Assembly (NCBI GenBank): GCA_900468065.1
Contig: UBTA01000110.1
Location: forward strand, 1 to 40,463
Length of the DNA: 40,463 bases
Direction of reading: 5' to 3'
Source: Hyphomicrobiales bacterium
GTDB taxonomy: Bacteria; Pseudomonadota; Alphaproteobacteria; Rhizobiales; Rhizobiaceae
Below the pieces are notes generated by a model. That model was not told where the DNA came from. It ran no database searches and worked only from the letters and a program-made list of their open reading frames with translations. The position numbers were made by a program, and so were the translations under genes. This document shows positions 16,150 to 23,553 of this stretch, in pieces (the stretch's first letter is position 1; the number at the start of each line of letters is the position of its first letter).

Positions 16150-16455
16150 ATGCAGAAAAGCCCGGCAGACTGTGCCTCGATGGCAGAGATCCGTGTCGAG
16201 ATCGACCGCATCGATCAAGCCCTGATAGCGCTCTTTCAGGAACGCTGGGGCTATATCGGGCGGGCGGCCGAGATCAAGAAACCGGCCGGGTTGAAGGCGG
16301 ATATTCCGTCGCGCGTGGATCAAGTCCGGCAAAATGCACGCCGCAACGCCGAAAAGGCCGGGCTTGAACCCGATTTCTACGAGGATATCTGGGCGCGCCT
16401 GATCCAACATTCGATCGAGCATGAACTGGACATCCTCGGCGATAGCGGCAAATAG
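16150..16455 (+). CDS. AroQ-type chorismate mutase / isochorismate pyruvate-lyase-like protein
   Basis: This 101-residue all-helical protein aligns by eye with PchB and small AroQ enzymes: MAEIRVEIDRIDQALIALFQERWGYIGRAAEIKK, then a loop, IPSRVDQVRQNARR, AGLEPDFYEDIWARLIQHSIEHE. Active-site arginines and lysine are visible (R15, R32, K43/K44, R55). The pattern Gly-Leu-x-Pro-x-Phe before the last helix is closer to PchB than to the mutase domain of PheA. It would turn chorismate into prephenate or isochorismate into salicylate plus pyruvate. GGAGAG precedes the ATG at 16150. It is isolated on this strand between leftward glycan genes. Confidence 0.8.
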   Translation: MQKSPADCASMAEIRVEIDRIDQALIALFQERWGYIGRAAEIKKPAGLKADIPSRVDQVRQNARRNAEKAGLEPDFYEDIWARLIQHSIEHELDILGDSGK

Positions 16456-16555
16456 GCGGCGCCTCTTGCTCAGCCGATCTTCATGCCAGGCGTATCGGTT
16501 TTCTTCACCGGCGCTTCGACGGTGACTTCCGGCAGATCGCCGGTAACGCCTTCGG

Positions 16556-17785
16556 CTAAGGATGCACCGTCAGCGCCGGCACCGCTGTCACGAACTTGCC
16601 ACCCCAATCGCTGATATACGAAAGCTGCTGTCTGATTTCGGCTTGAAGGTTCCATGGCAGTATCACAACTCTTTCCGGTTTTTCGGCTTTGAGAAATTCT
16701 TCAGTGACAACGGGGATACGGCTGCCGGGGAGCAGGAGGCCCTGCTTGGCCGGGTTCTTGTCGACGACGAACGGCAAGAGGTCAGGCTTGACGCCAGAGA
16801 AGTTGATCAGCGTGTTGCCCTTGGCCGCGGCGCCATAGGCTGCGACCTTCAGGCCAGCCCGGCGGCTCTCGATCAGGAATGTCAGGAAACCGTCGCGCAC
16901 AGACTGCGCAGCCTCCTGGAAGCCGGTATAGAAGCCGTTGGCCAGCATGCCGGCGGCGTGCTCTTCGCCCAGCATGGCCGCCACGGCTGCAGTGACCGGA
17001 TGTTTTCCGGTATCGCTACGCTGTGCGAATACCCGCAGGCTGCCGCCATGCCAGGGTGTCGTCTCAACATCAAAGACGGATAGGCCATTGGCTTCAAAGA
17101 CGCGGCTGACGGATGTCAGCGACAGGTAGGAATAGTGTTCGTGATAGGCGGTATCGAACTGCGCCTCGCGCACCATATTCAGCAGGTGCGGAAACTCGAA
17201 GGTGGCAACGCCGTTTTCCTTCAGCAGACGTGCGAAACCAGCGACGAAATCGTTGATGTCAGGCACATGGGCCAGAACATTGTTGGCGGCCGTCAGGTCA
17301 GCGGAACGGCCCTCTGCTGCGAGCCTTTCCCCAAGTTCCGCACCGAAGAATTCCTCGACGATCTCGATGCCCTTGGCGCGCGCGGCTGCAGCCGTGCTTG
17401 CGGTCGGCTCGATACCGAGGCAGCCGATGCCGCGCTCCCTGGCATATTGCAGCAGATAGCCGTCATTGGCGGCGACCTCGACGATATGGGAAGCTTCGGT
17501 CAGGCCGAAACGGGCCTGCATGTCGGCGACATAACGCTTGGCGTGATTAAGCCACGAGGTCGAAAACGAGCTGAAATAGGCATAGCTCGAGGAAAAGAAC
17601 GTCTCGCGGTCGGCAAAATCCTCGGTCTGCACGAGGCGGCATTCCTCACAGCAGCGGATCACCAGCGGATACCAAAGTTCCGGCAGGTGCCGCTCATCGG
17701 CATTGACATAGGAATTCGACGGCGGCGCGGTGCCGAGATCGAGGAAGGGCACCATATGCGTCGATCCGCAGTGACGGCATTTCAT
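16556..17785 (-). CDS. NDP-hexose C-methyltransferase (TylC3/CloU-like)
   Basis: The 409-residue enzyme has the full three-part layout of sugar C-3 methyltransferases. The Zn-binding N-terminus has C3/C6 and C46/C49 (MKCRHCG, CEECRLVQ). The SAM domain has IVEVAANDGYLLQYARERG, IEPTAS and NNVLAHVPDINDFV. The motif YHEHYSYLS carries the expected catalytic tyrosine/histidine pair. The C-terminal domain includes AAYGAAAKGNTLINF and ends LPWNLQAEIRQQLSYI. It should methylate C-3 of a 4-keto-6-deoxyhexose nucleotide. The start overlaps the epimerase stop by ATGA, making it the last gene of the rfb operon. Confidence 0.92.
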   Translation of the reverse strand: MKCRHCGSTHMVPFLDLGTAPPSNSYVNADERHLPELWYPLVIRCCEECRLVQTEDFADRETFFSSSYAYFSSFSTSWLNHAKRYVADMQARFGLTEASHIVEVAANDGYLLQYARERGIGCLGIEPTASTAAAARAKGIEIVEEFFGAELGERLAAEGRSADLTAANNVLAHVPDINDFVAGFARLLKENGVATFEFPHLLNMVREAQFDTAYHEHYSYLSLTSVSRVFEANGLSVFDVETTPWHGGSLRVFAQRSDTGKHPVTAAVAAMLGEEHAAGMLANGFYTGFQEAAQSVRDGFLTFLIESRRAGLKVAAYGAAAKGNTLINFSGVKPDLLPFVVDKNPAKQGLLLPGSRIPVVTEEFLKAEKPERVVILPWNLQAEIRQQLSYISDWGGKFVTAVPALTVHP

Positions 17786-18345
17786 GCGGCTACTCCACGA
17801 TAGTCCGGCGACAGCAAGGGATGCGCCGCATCACGCGGCGACAGGTTGGCGACCGGCAACGGCCAGTCGATGCCGAGTGCGGGGTCTTGCGGATTGAGCC
17901 CCCCCTCGGAAGAAGCCGCATAGGGCTCTGAATGGGCATAGATCATCCGCACATCATCAGTCAGTGCCTGGAAGCCATGCGCGAAACCCTTCGGAATCAG
18001 CAGCGAACAGGCATTGTCTTCCGAGAGTTCAATGGCGAAATGCTGGAGAAACGTTGGCGAATCCGCGCGGATATCGACGGCGATGTCGAGGATACGGCCG
18101 CGGTTGCAGGTGACCAGCTTGATCTCCGCATCCGGCGGGCGCTGAAAGTGCATGCCGCGCACCGTGCCTTTATGGCGCGTGCCGGTCTCGTTCAGCTGGG
18201 CGATGCGTCCCTGCCAGCCGAAGGCCGCAAGATCCTCTTCGCAGAACAACCGCGACAGGAAACCCCGATCGTCCGAAAGGGTTTTGCGGCTGATGACGCA
18301 AAGCCCCTGAAGCGGCGTCGCGCGGGCCGTGAACCGCGCGCTCAT
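17782..18345 (-). CDS. dTDP-4-dehydrorhamnose 3,5-epimerase (RfbC/RmlC) family protein
   Basis: The 187-residue cupin-type epimerase has the signature RGMHFQRPPDAEIKLVTCNRGRILDIAVDIR, including the catalytic histidine of VRGMHFQ. It continues with IPKGFAHGFQALTDDVRMIY and a family-typical end. In operons with rfbF, rfbG and a C-methyltransferase, such proteins epimerise C-3 and/or C-5 of the CDP-4-keto-6-deoxyglucose intermediate. ATGA overlaps join it to rfbG in front and to the C-methyltransferase behind. The exact stereochemistry cannot be predicted. Confidence 0.9.
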   Translation of the reverse strand: MSARFTARATPLQGLCVISRKTLSDDRGFLSRLFCEEDLAAFGWQGRIAQLNETGTRHKGTVRGMHFQRPPDAEIKLVTCNRGRILDIAVDIRADSPTFLQHFAIELSEDNACSLLIPKGFAHGFQALTDDVRMIYAHSEPYAASSEGGLNPQDPALGIDWPLPVANLSPRDAAHPLLSPDYRGVAA

Positions 18346-19427
18346 CCGGCCGCCCGCAAAGATTCGTCCTTGGCGGCAAGCCCGGCAAAATCGCGAATAT
18401 CGCCAAGGCAGAGGTCAAGTGCTGCCTGTCCCTGCCCTTGCGCTCTATACCACTCCATCGTCCGCTTGACGGTCTCCGCCAGCCGCCAACGCGGCTGATA
18501 GCCGAGATCGGCGCGCGCCCTGGCGCTGTCGAGTACCAGATAGCCCGCTTCGTGCGGCCCGTCCGTGCCGTCACCGAGAACCATCGCGCCGCCGCCAAAG
18601 TGCCGCTCGGCCATCTTGAGGACTGCGCCAACAGAGGCCGCTTCCCCATGATCCGGACCAAAATTGTAGCTCTCGGAGCCATCCGGCATTTGCCACAGAC
18701 GCTCAGCCAATCCCATGTAGCCACCGAGTGGCTCAAGCACGTGCTGCCAGGGGCGCACGGCGCGCGGACGGCGCACCTGCAATGTCTCGCCGCCCTGCCA
18801 GGCGCGAACCGCGTCCGGGATCAGGCGGTCTTCGGCCCAGTCGCCGCCGCCGATGACATTGCCGGCGCGTGCCGTGGCAAGGCCGATCTTGCGGGCTGCA
18901 AAGAACGAGGCGCGGTAGCTCGCCGCGACGATTTCCGCTGCCGCCTTGCTGGCGCTGTAGGGATCGTGGCCGCCGAGCGGATCGCTTTCCATGAAGGCGA
19001 GGCCTGTCTCGGCGTTGTGGTAGACCTTGTCGGTGGTCACCACGACGATCGAGCGCACATCCTCCGACAACCGCAGGGCATCGAGCAGATTAGCCGTGCC
19101 GATGACGTTGATATCGTAAGTCTCGGCGGGATTGCGATACCCCGCCCGCACCAAAGCCTGCGCCGCCAAATGGAAGACGACCTGCGGCTTGGTTTTCAAC
19201 ACATGATGGGTAACGGCATCGCGGTCGCGGATATCGATGATGCCCGGCCCCTCCACACCGCCGCCGAGCAAAAGATGCAGCGAAGGTTCGGTCTGCGGTG
19301 CCAGCGACAGGCCCGAGACATCGGCGCCCAGTTCGCGCAGCCACAGCGTCAGCCAGCTGCCCTTGAAGCCGGTATGCCCGGTGACGAGCACCCGTTTTCC
19401 GCGCCAGAATTCGTTTGTCATTGTCAT
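18342..19427 (-). CDS. rfbG: CDP-glucose 4,6-dehydratase
   Basis: The 361-residue extended SDR enzyme converts CDP-glucose into CDP-4-keto-6-deoxyglucose. The NAD-binding start is VLVTGHTGFKGSWLTLWLRELGA; VVTTDKVYHN and the YSASK catalytic motif (DPYSASKAAAEIV) are characteristic of RfbG. Length matches the family. The ATG at 19427 shares one base with the rfbF TGA (TGATG), and a second ATG two codons later is possible; codons upstream to 19463 lie inside rfbF. Confidence 0.95.
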   Translation of the reverse strand: MTMTNEFWRGKRVLVTGHTGFKGSWLTLWLRELGADVSGLSLAPQTEPSLHLLLGGGVEGPGIIDIRDRDAVTHHVLKTKPQVVFHLAAQALVRAGYRNPAETYDINVIGTANLLDALRLSEDVRSIVVVTTDKVYHNAETGLAFMESDPLGGHDPYSASKAAAEIVAASYRASFFAARKIGLATARAGNVIGGGDWAEDRLIPDAVRAWQGGETLQVRRPRAVRPWQHVLEPLGGYMGLAERLWQMPDGSESYNFGPDHGEAASVGAVLKMAERHFGGGAMVLGDGTDGPHEAGYLVLDSARARADLGYQPRWRLAETVKRTMEWYRAQGQGQAALDLCLGDIRDFAGLAAKDESLRAAG

Positions 19428-20197
19428 CACCAGCTCTTCCAGGGTGGGGTGCCGCTCTGCCACAGGCTCTCAAGATGGTTCTTGTCGCGCAGCGTATCCA
19501 TCGGCTGCCAGAAGCCTTCGTGGAAATACGCCTGCAACTCGCCGTCCTTGGCCAGTCCCATGAGGGGCTCCCCTTCCCAGCTTGAATGATCCGCGTCGAT
19601 CCGGTCGATGACGCGGGGCGAAAGCACGAAGAAGCCGCCGTTAATGAAGCCGCCTTCGCCTTCCGGTTTTTCGATGAAGCCCTGGACTTCGGTGCCTTCC
19701 AGCTGCAGCGCGCCATAGCGCGCCGGAGGCCGGACTGCCGTCACAGTCGCCTGCTTGCCATGGGTCTTGTGGAAGGCGATGGTCTTGCCGATATCGACAT
19801 TGCTAACGCCGTCGCCATAGGTGAAGCAGAAGGCTTCTTCATCCTTGAGATAGGAAGCGACCCGCTTGAGGCGGCCGCCGGTCATCGAATTCTCGCCCGT
19901 GTCGACCAGCGTGACGCGCCAGTTTTCAGCGCTCTGGCGGTGAAATTCGATCGAGTTCTGCGACAGGTCAAACGTGATGTCCGACATGTGCAGGCCGTAA
20001 TTGGCGAAATATTCCTTGATCATGTAGCCTTTGAAGCCACAGCAGATGATGAAGTCCCGCACGCCGTGGGCGTAGTAGAGCTTCATGATATGCCAGAGGA
20101 TCGGCCGCCCGCCGATCTCGATCATCGGCTTCGGCCGCAGATGGGTTTCTTCGGCGATGCGCGACCCGAGGCCGCCGGCCAGAATGACAGCTTTCAT
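19427..20197 (-). CDS. rfbF: Glucose-1-phosphate cytidylyltransferase
   Basis: The 256-residue nucleotidyltransferase makes CDP-glucose from CTP and glucose 1-phosphate. The N-terminal signature [28 protein letters not shown] binds the nucleotide. [23 protein letters not shown] and the TGGRLKR motif are typical of RfbF. Length matches the family (about 257). It is the first gene of the rfb operon, and the 308-bp gap upstream is rich in hairpins, consistent with its promoter and leader lying there. Confidence 0.96.
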   Translation of the reverse strand: MKAVILAGGLGSRIAEETHLRPKPMIEIGGRPILWHIMKLYYAHGVRDFIICCGFKGYMIKEYFANYGLHMSDITFDLSQNSIEFHRQSAENWRVTLVDTGENSMTGGRLKRVASYLKDEEAFCFTYGDGVSNVDIGKTIAFHKTHGKQATVTAVRPPARYGALQLEGTEVQGFIEKPEGEGGFINGGFFVLSPRVIDRIDADHSSWEGEPLMGLAKDGELQAYFHEGFWQPMDTLRDKNHLESLWQSGTPPWKSW

Positions 20198-20505
20198 CCG
20201 CCCCTCCCGTTAGACGCAAAGACGATCGCCGGCGGTACCGGCGATGGCTTGGCGAGAGGAAGCGGAATTGCGGTGGGCCATTGATCGGGCGTAGCTGGAG
20301 CCACGCGGCGCCTCCGACTGCAAAGCATCTGGCTTTGCGGTCACACGATTCTTAAGGCGCGAAAACTCCATCATGCTCTAGGTCCAGTCAGTCTACTCTG
20401 ACCGGTACCCTAGAACCTGAAACTGTCGTCAAACTGGAGAGGTTACCCCTCGTTATCTCCGGTTACCCGGTCACAGTCTCCAAAAGACACCTAATATACT
20501 GTAAT
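20198..20505. promoter_or_regulatory. Hairpin-rich gap between galE and rfbF
   Basis: No gene is seen here. The gap holds four structured elements. One is an 8-bp perfect hairpin at 20225-20245 (ATCGCCGG/CCGGCGAT), 28 bases upstream of the rfbF ATG. The second is a 7-bp hairpin at 20320-20338 (GCAAAGC/GCTTTGC). The third is a longer imperfect hairpin at about 20376-20413 (CTAGGTCCAGTCAG against CTGACCGGTACCCTAG). The fourth is a pair of GGTTACCC direct repeats at 20441-20448 and 20461-20468, spaced exactly 20 bp, two helical turns. On the minus strand TTGACG occurs at about 20427-20432 without a good -10 behind it. Confidence 0.55.
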
Positions 20506-21498
20506 TTAGAAGGAATTTTTCCGCATCAGATGCAATTCCCAATCCAACGCGCTGCGGATGATGCCGTTCAGATTGTCATATTGCGGCACCCAGCCAAGCT
20601 CCTGCTTGGCCAGCGCCGGGTTGGCGACGATCATCGCGGGATCGCCGGCGCGGCGTTCGGCGAACGTTACCGGGAAATCCTCACCATGCACCTTGCGCAC
20701 GGCATCAAGCACTTCCAGCACCGAGAACCCGTGGCCATAGCCACAGTTGGCCGCCAGCGAGCCGCCACCGGCGCGCATGCGCTGCAAGGCTTTCAGATGC
20801 GCCTGAACCAGATCCCAGACATGGATATAGTCGCGCACGCAGGTTCCGTCCGGGGTGGGATAGTCGGTGCCGAACACACTCATCGACGAACGTTTGCCGA
20901 GTGCGGTAGCGCAGGCAACCTTGATCAGATGCGTCGCCGCATCCGTCGACTGGCCGCTGCGGCCTTTCGGATCGGCACCGGCAACATTGAAATAGCGCAG
21001 CGCCGTGTAGGTGAAGGCATGGGCGGCTGCGGTGTCGCGCAGCATGATCTCGGTCATCAGCTTCGACGAGCCATAGGGCGATTCCGGCTTGAGGTTGACG
21101 CTTTCCGTCACTGGTTCCAGCACATCCGGCGTGCCATAGACGGCTGCCGTCGAGGAAAACACGAAATAGGGAATACCGGCTTCGACGGCGCTGGCGATCA
21201 GGCTGCGGGATTTGACGGTGTTGTTCTCGTAGTAACCAAGCGGATCGGCGACCGATTCCGGCACGACGATCGAGCCGGCGAAATGGATGATGGAATCGAT
21301 GTCGTTGTCGGCAAAGATCTGCTGCAAAAGGGCTGTATCGGCGATATCGCCCTCATAGAAACGCGCTTCGGGAGCGATCGCCCAGCGAAAACCGGTCGAC
21401 AGGCGATCGATGACGACGACCTCTTCGCCGGCATCGAGCAATGCCCAGACCATGTGGCTGCCGATATAACCGCCGCCGCCCGTTACCAATACCGCCAT
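20506..21498 (-). CDS. galE: UDP-glucose 4-epimerase
   Basis: The 330-residue SDR epimerase interconverts UDP-glucose and UDP-galactose. The NAD-binding motif VLVTGGGGYIGSHMVWALL is at the N-terminus, the catalytic YxxxK is in SPYGSSKLMTE, and VRDYIHVWDLVQAH and the C-terminal PAMIVANPALAKQELGW stretches are classic GalE. The start at 21498 is preferred to 21513 because AGGAG lies about six bases upstream. It precedes the rfb operon on the same strand but is separated from it by 308 bp of structured DNA, so the two are probably transcribed separately. Confidence 0.94.
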   Translation of the reverse strand: MAVLVTGGGGYIGSHMVWALLDAGEEVVVIDRLSTGFRWAIAPEARFYEGDIADTALLQQIFADNDIDSIIHFAGSIVVPESVADPLGYYENNTVKSRSLIASAVEAGIPYFVFSSTAAVYGTPDVLEPVTESVNLKPESPYGSSKLMTEIMLRDTAAAHAFTYTALRYFNVAGADPKGRSGQSTDAATHLIKVACATALGKRSSMSVFGTDYPTPDGTCVRDYIHVWDLVQAHLKALQRMRAGGGSLAANCGYGHGFSVLEVLDAVRKVHGEDFPVTFAERRAGDPAMIVANPALAKQELGWVPQYDNLNGIIRSALDWELHLMRKNSF

Positions 21499-21593
21499 TG
21501 CCTGCTCCTGCACTGTTCAAAGTGAGCGGGATAAAACCCGTTCGCGACGCGTTTCACAAGACTTTTGTGCGATGCAATGAAGCCGAAGCTGCT

Positions 21594-22760
21594 TCAGAGG
21601 GCGGCGATATAGCCCGCCAGCCGTTCGGCCGCGATGGCGATCTGCTTGGGATCGCGCAGGAAACAGGCGCGCATGAACAGCGATCCGCCCTCTCCGAAAG
21701 CGGTTCCGGGTGCAAGGCCAACGCCGGTCTTGTCGACGATATCCAGCGCCGTGCGCCGGGCATCGGTCACACCATCGATCTTCAGGAAGGCGTAGATCGC
21801 GCCGTCCGGTTTCAGCGTCTGCACCCGGTTTGTAGCGATCAGCGCGTCACAAAGCAGGTCGCGCGAACGGGTCGCCTTGGCGACGTTTTCCGCAACGAAC
21901 GCATCGCCGTGATCAAGCGCCACGACGGCGCCTGCCTGGATGAATTGCGCCACGCCGGATGTCGAATACTGGATCAGGTTTTCCAGCACCTGGCCAGCCG
22001 CGGGCGGCGCCACGATCCAGCCGGCCCGCCAGCCGGTCATCGACCAGTTCTTCGAGAACGAATTGACGAACAGGATGCGCTCGTCCTCGTCCATCACGTC
22101 GAGGAAGGACGGTGCGCGGTCGCCATTGTAGGAATAGAGCGCATAAATCTCGTCAGCCATGATCCACAGGCCATGTTTGCGCGCCAGCGCCAGAATGGCC
22201 CGCAAGTCTTCATGCGTGGCCGTCCAGCCGGTGGGGTTGGACGGCGTGTTGACGAACAGCGCCCGTGTCTTTTCCGTGATCGCCGCTTCCAGCCTGCCAA
22301 TGTCGAGCTGCCATTTGCCGTCCTCGAAGCTCAGCGGCACAGCGACGGCGCGCACGCCGGACAGTTCGGCACTGGCGGCAAAGTTTGGCCATGCGGGGGT
22401 CAGAAACACCATCTCGTCGCCCGGCGAGGTCACGGCCTCGATGGCAAGCTTGATCGCCTGCATGCCGGATCCGGTCACATAGAAATTGTCTGGCGAAAGG
22501 ATTTTGGCAAAATGGCGCTGGTAATAGCGTGACAGCGCCTCGCGCAAGGCCGGGATCCCGCGCTGCCAGGTGTAGAAGGTCTCGCCGGCGGACAGCGACT
22601 CCTGAGCTGCCTTTGAGATGAAATCCGGTGTCGGCAGATCGCCCTCGCCGACCCAGAGCGGGATGAGCCCCTCACGCCCGCGCGCATAATTCACCAATTC
22701 AACAATGCCGCTTTCCGGCGCGGAAAGCGATCGAGGGCTGAGGCTGGCAAGTATCGTCAT
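21594..22760 (-). CDS. Class I/II PLP-dependent aminotransferase
   Basis: The 388-residue enzyme belongs to the aspartate-aminotransferase fold type I. The PLP lysine is K237 in NSFSKNWSMTGWRAGW; N175 (NTPSNPTG), D203 and Y206 (MADEIYALY) and R245 are the other cofactor contacts. A C-terminal FMRACFL segment contains the expected carboxylate-binding arginine. It should transfer amino groups between an amino acid and a keto acid in the cytoplasm. AGGAG lies eight bases before the ATG. It sits 95 bp upstream of galE on the same strand; a functional link to the sugar block is not evident. Confidence 0.88.
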   Translation of the reverse strand: MTILASLSPRSLSAPESGIVELVNYARGREGLIPLWVGEGDLPTPDFISKAAQESLSAGETFYTWQRGIPALREALSRYYQRHFAKILSPDNFYVTGSGMQAIKLAIEAVTSPGDEMVFLTPAWPNFAASAELSGVRAVAVPLSFEDGKWQLDIGRLEAAITEKTRALFVNTPSNPTGWTATHEDLRAILALARKHGLWIMADEIYALYSYNGDRAPSFLDVMDEDERILFVNSFSKNWSMTGWRAGWIVAPPAAGQVLENLIQYSTSGVAQFIQAGAVVALDHGDAFVAENVAKATRSRDLLCDALIATNRVQTLKPDGAIYAFLKIDGVTDARRTALDIVDKTGVGLAPGTAFGEGGSLFMRACFLRDPKQIAIAAERLAGYIAAL

Positions 22761-22884
22761 CGGCGGGCTCCTGTTGGCCCGCCGCTTCTAGCGGTTTTTC
22801 ACATCACGATCACGCGATATTCGGTGACGGATTTATCGATTTTGGTGATGTATCGGCATCCGCCTGACGATCCCGAAACGCGCC

Positions 22885-23313
22885 TTATACGCGCTGTGTT
22901 TTCAGGAGATCGCGGATTTCGGTGAGGAGCTGGACGTCAACCGGCGGCGGCGCTGCCGGTTCTTCGTTCTTCTGCTTTTCCAGCGAAACGCGCATCTTGT
23001 TGACGGCCTTGACCATCAGGAAAATGATCCAGGCGAGAATGAGGAAGTTGATCACCACTGTGAGAAAGTTGCCATAGGCGAAAACTGCGCCCTGCTCGCG
23101 TGCCGCAGCCAGCGAAGTTGCCGTTACTTTGCTCGAGAGCGGGAAGAAGAAATTGGAGAAATCGAGGCCGCCGGTGATGGCGCCGATGACCGGCATGATG
23201 ATGTCGCCGACCAGCGAATTGACGATCAGCGTGAACGCGCCGCCGATGATAATACCGACCGCAAGGTCCATGACATTGCCCCGGGCAATAAATGCCTTGA
23301 ATTCATTCAGCAT
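22885..23313 (-). CDS. mscL: Large-conductance mechanosensitive channel
   Basis: This 142-residue inner-membrane channel opens under membrane tension to release solutes during osmotic downshock. It has the family start [44 protein letters not shown] (amphipathic helix and first span), a periplasmic loop, the second span near residues 80-100, and a charged C-terminal helix bundle segment. AAGGAGAG lies just upstream of the ATG. It is transcribed away from the kinase gene that follows, across a 240-bp gap. Confidence 0.96.
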   Translation of the reverse strand: MLNEFKAFIARGNVMDLAVGIIIGGAFTLIVNSLVGDIIMPVIGAITGGLDFSNFFFPLSSKVTATSLAAAREQGAVFAYGNFLTVVINFLILAWIIFLMVKAVNKMRVSLEKQKNEEPAAPPPVDVQLLTEIRDLLKTQRV

Positions 23314-23553
23314 TACTCTCTCCTTGTCTGTGATCTAGAACCAGCTGTGCCTGCCTGTTTTACGCAGCCGGGTGCACAGTGGATGCTAGCCGAAATCGAA
23401 ATCATGTAAATCGCGCCATCAAAAATAACGCGGCATCCCCCTATCACGATCAACGGAGAAACAGTTGCCGTTTCTTTGACTTAAGGCTTAGACCGGCCCG
23501 ATTTTCTTCGCCTCCGTCTTGTCCTATGCTCTGGTGGAGGACAAGGAGGAGAC
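23314..23553. promoter_or_regulatory. Divergent gap between mscL and the transporter/kinase hybrid
   Basis: This 240-bp region separates divergent starts and should hold promoters for both. It has an AT-rich core around 23395-23430. GGAGGAGAC directly precedes the kinase ATG. I see no convincing palindromic operator. Confidence 0.4.

Noticed and set aside
18438..19589. Long rightward frame opposite rfbG
   Set aside because: Antisense shadow of a clear CDP-glucose dehydratase.
22800..22860. Short ACATCAC/GTGATGT repeat behind mscL
   Set aside because: Only 7 bp with a long loop; not distinguishable from chance.
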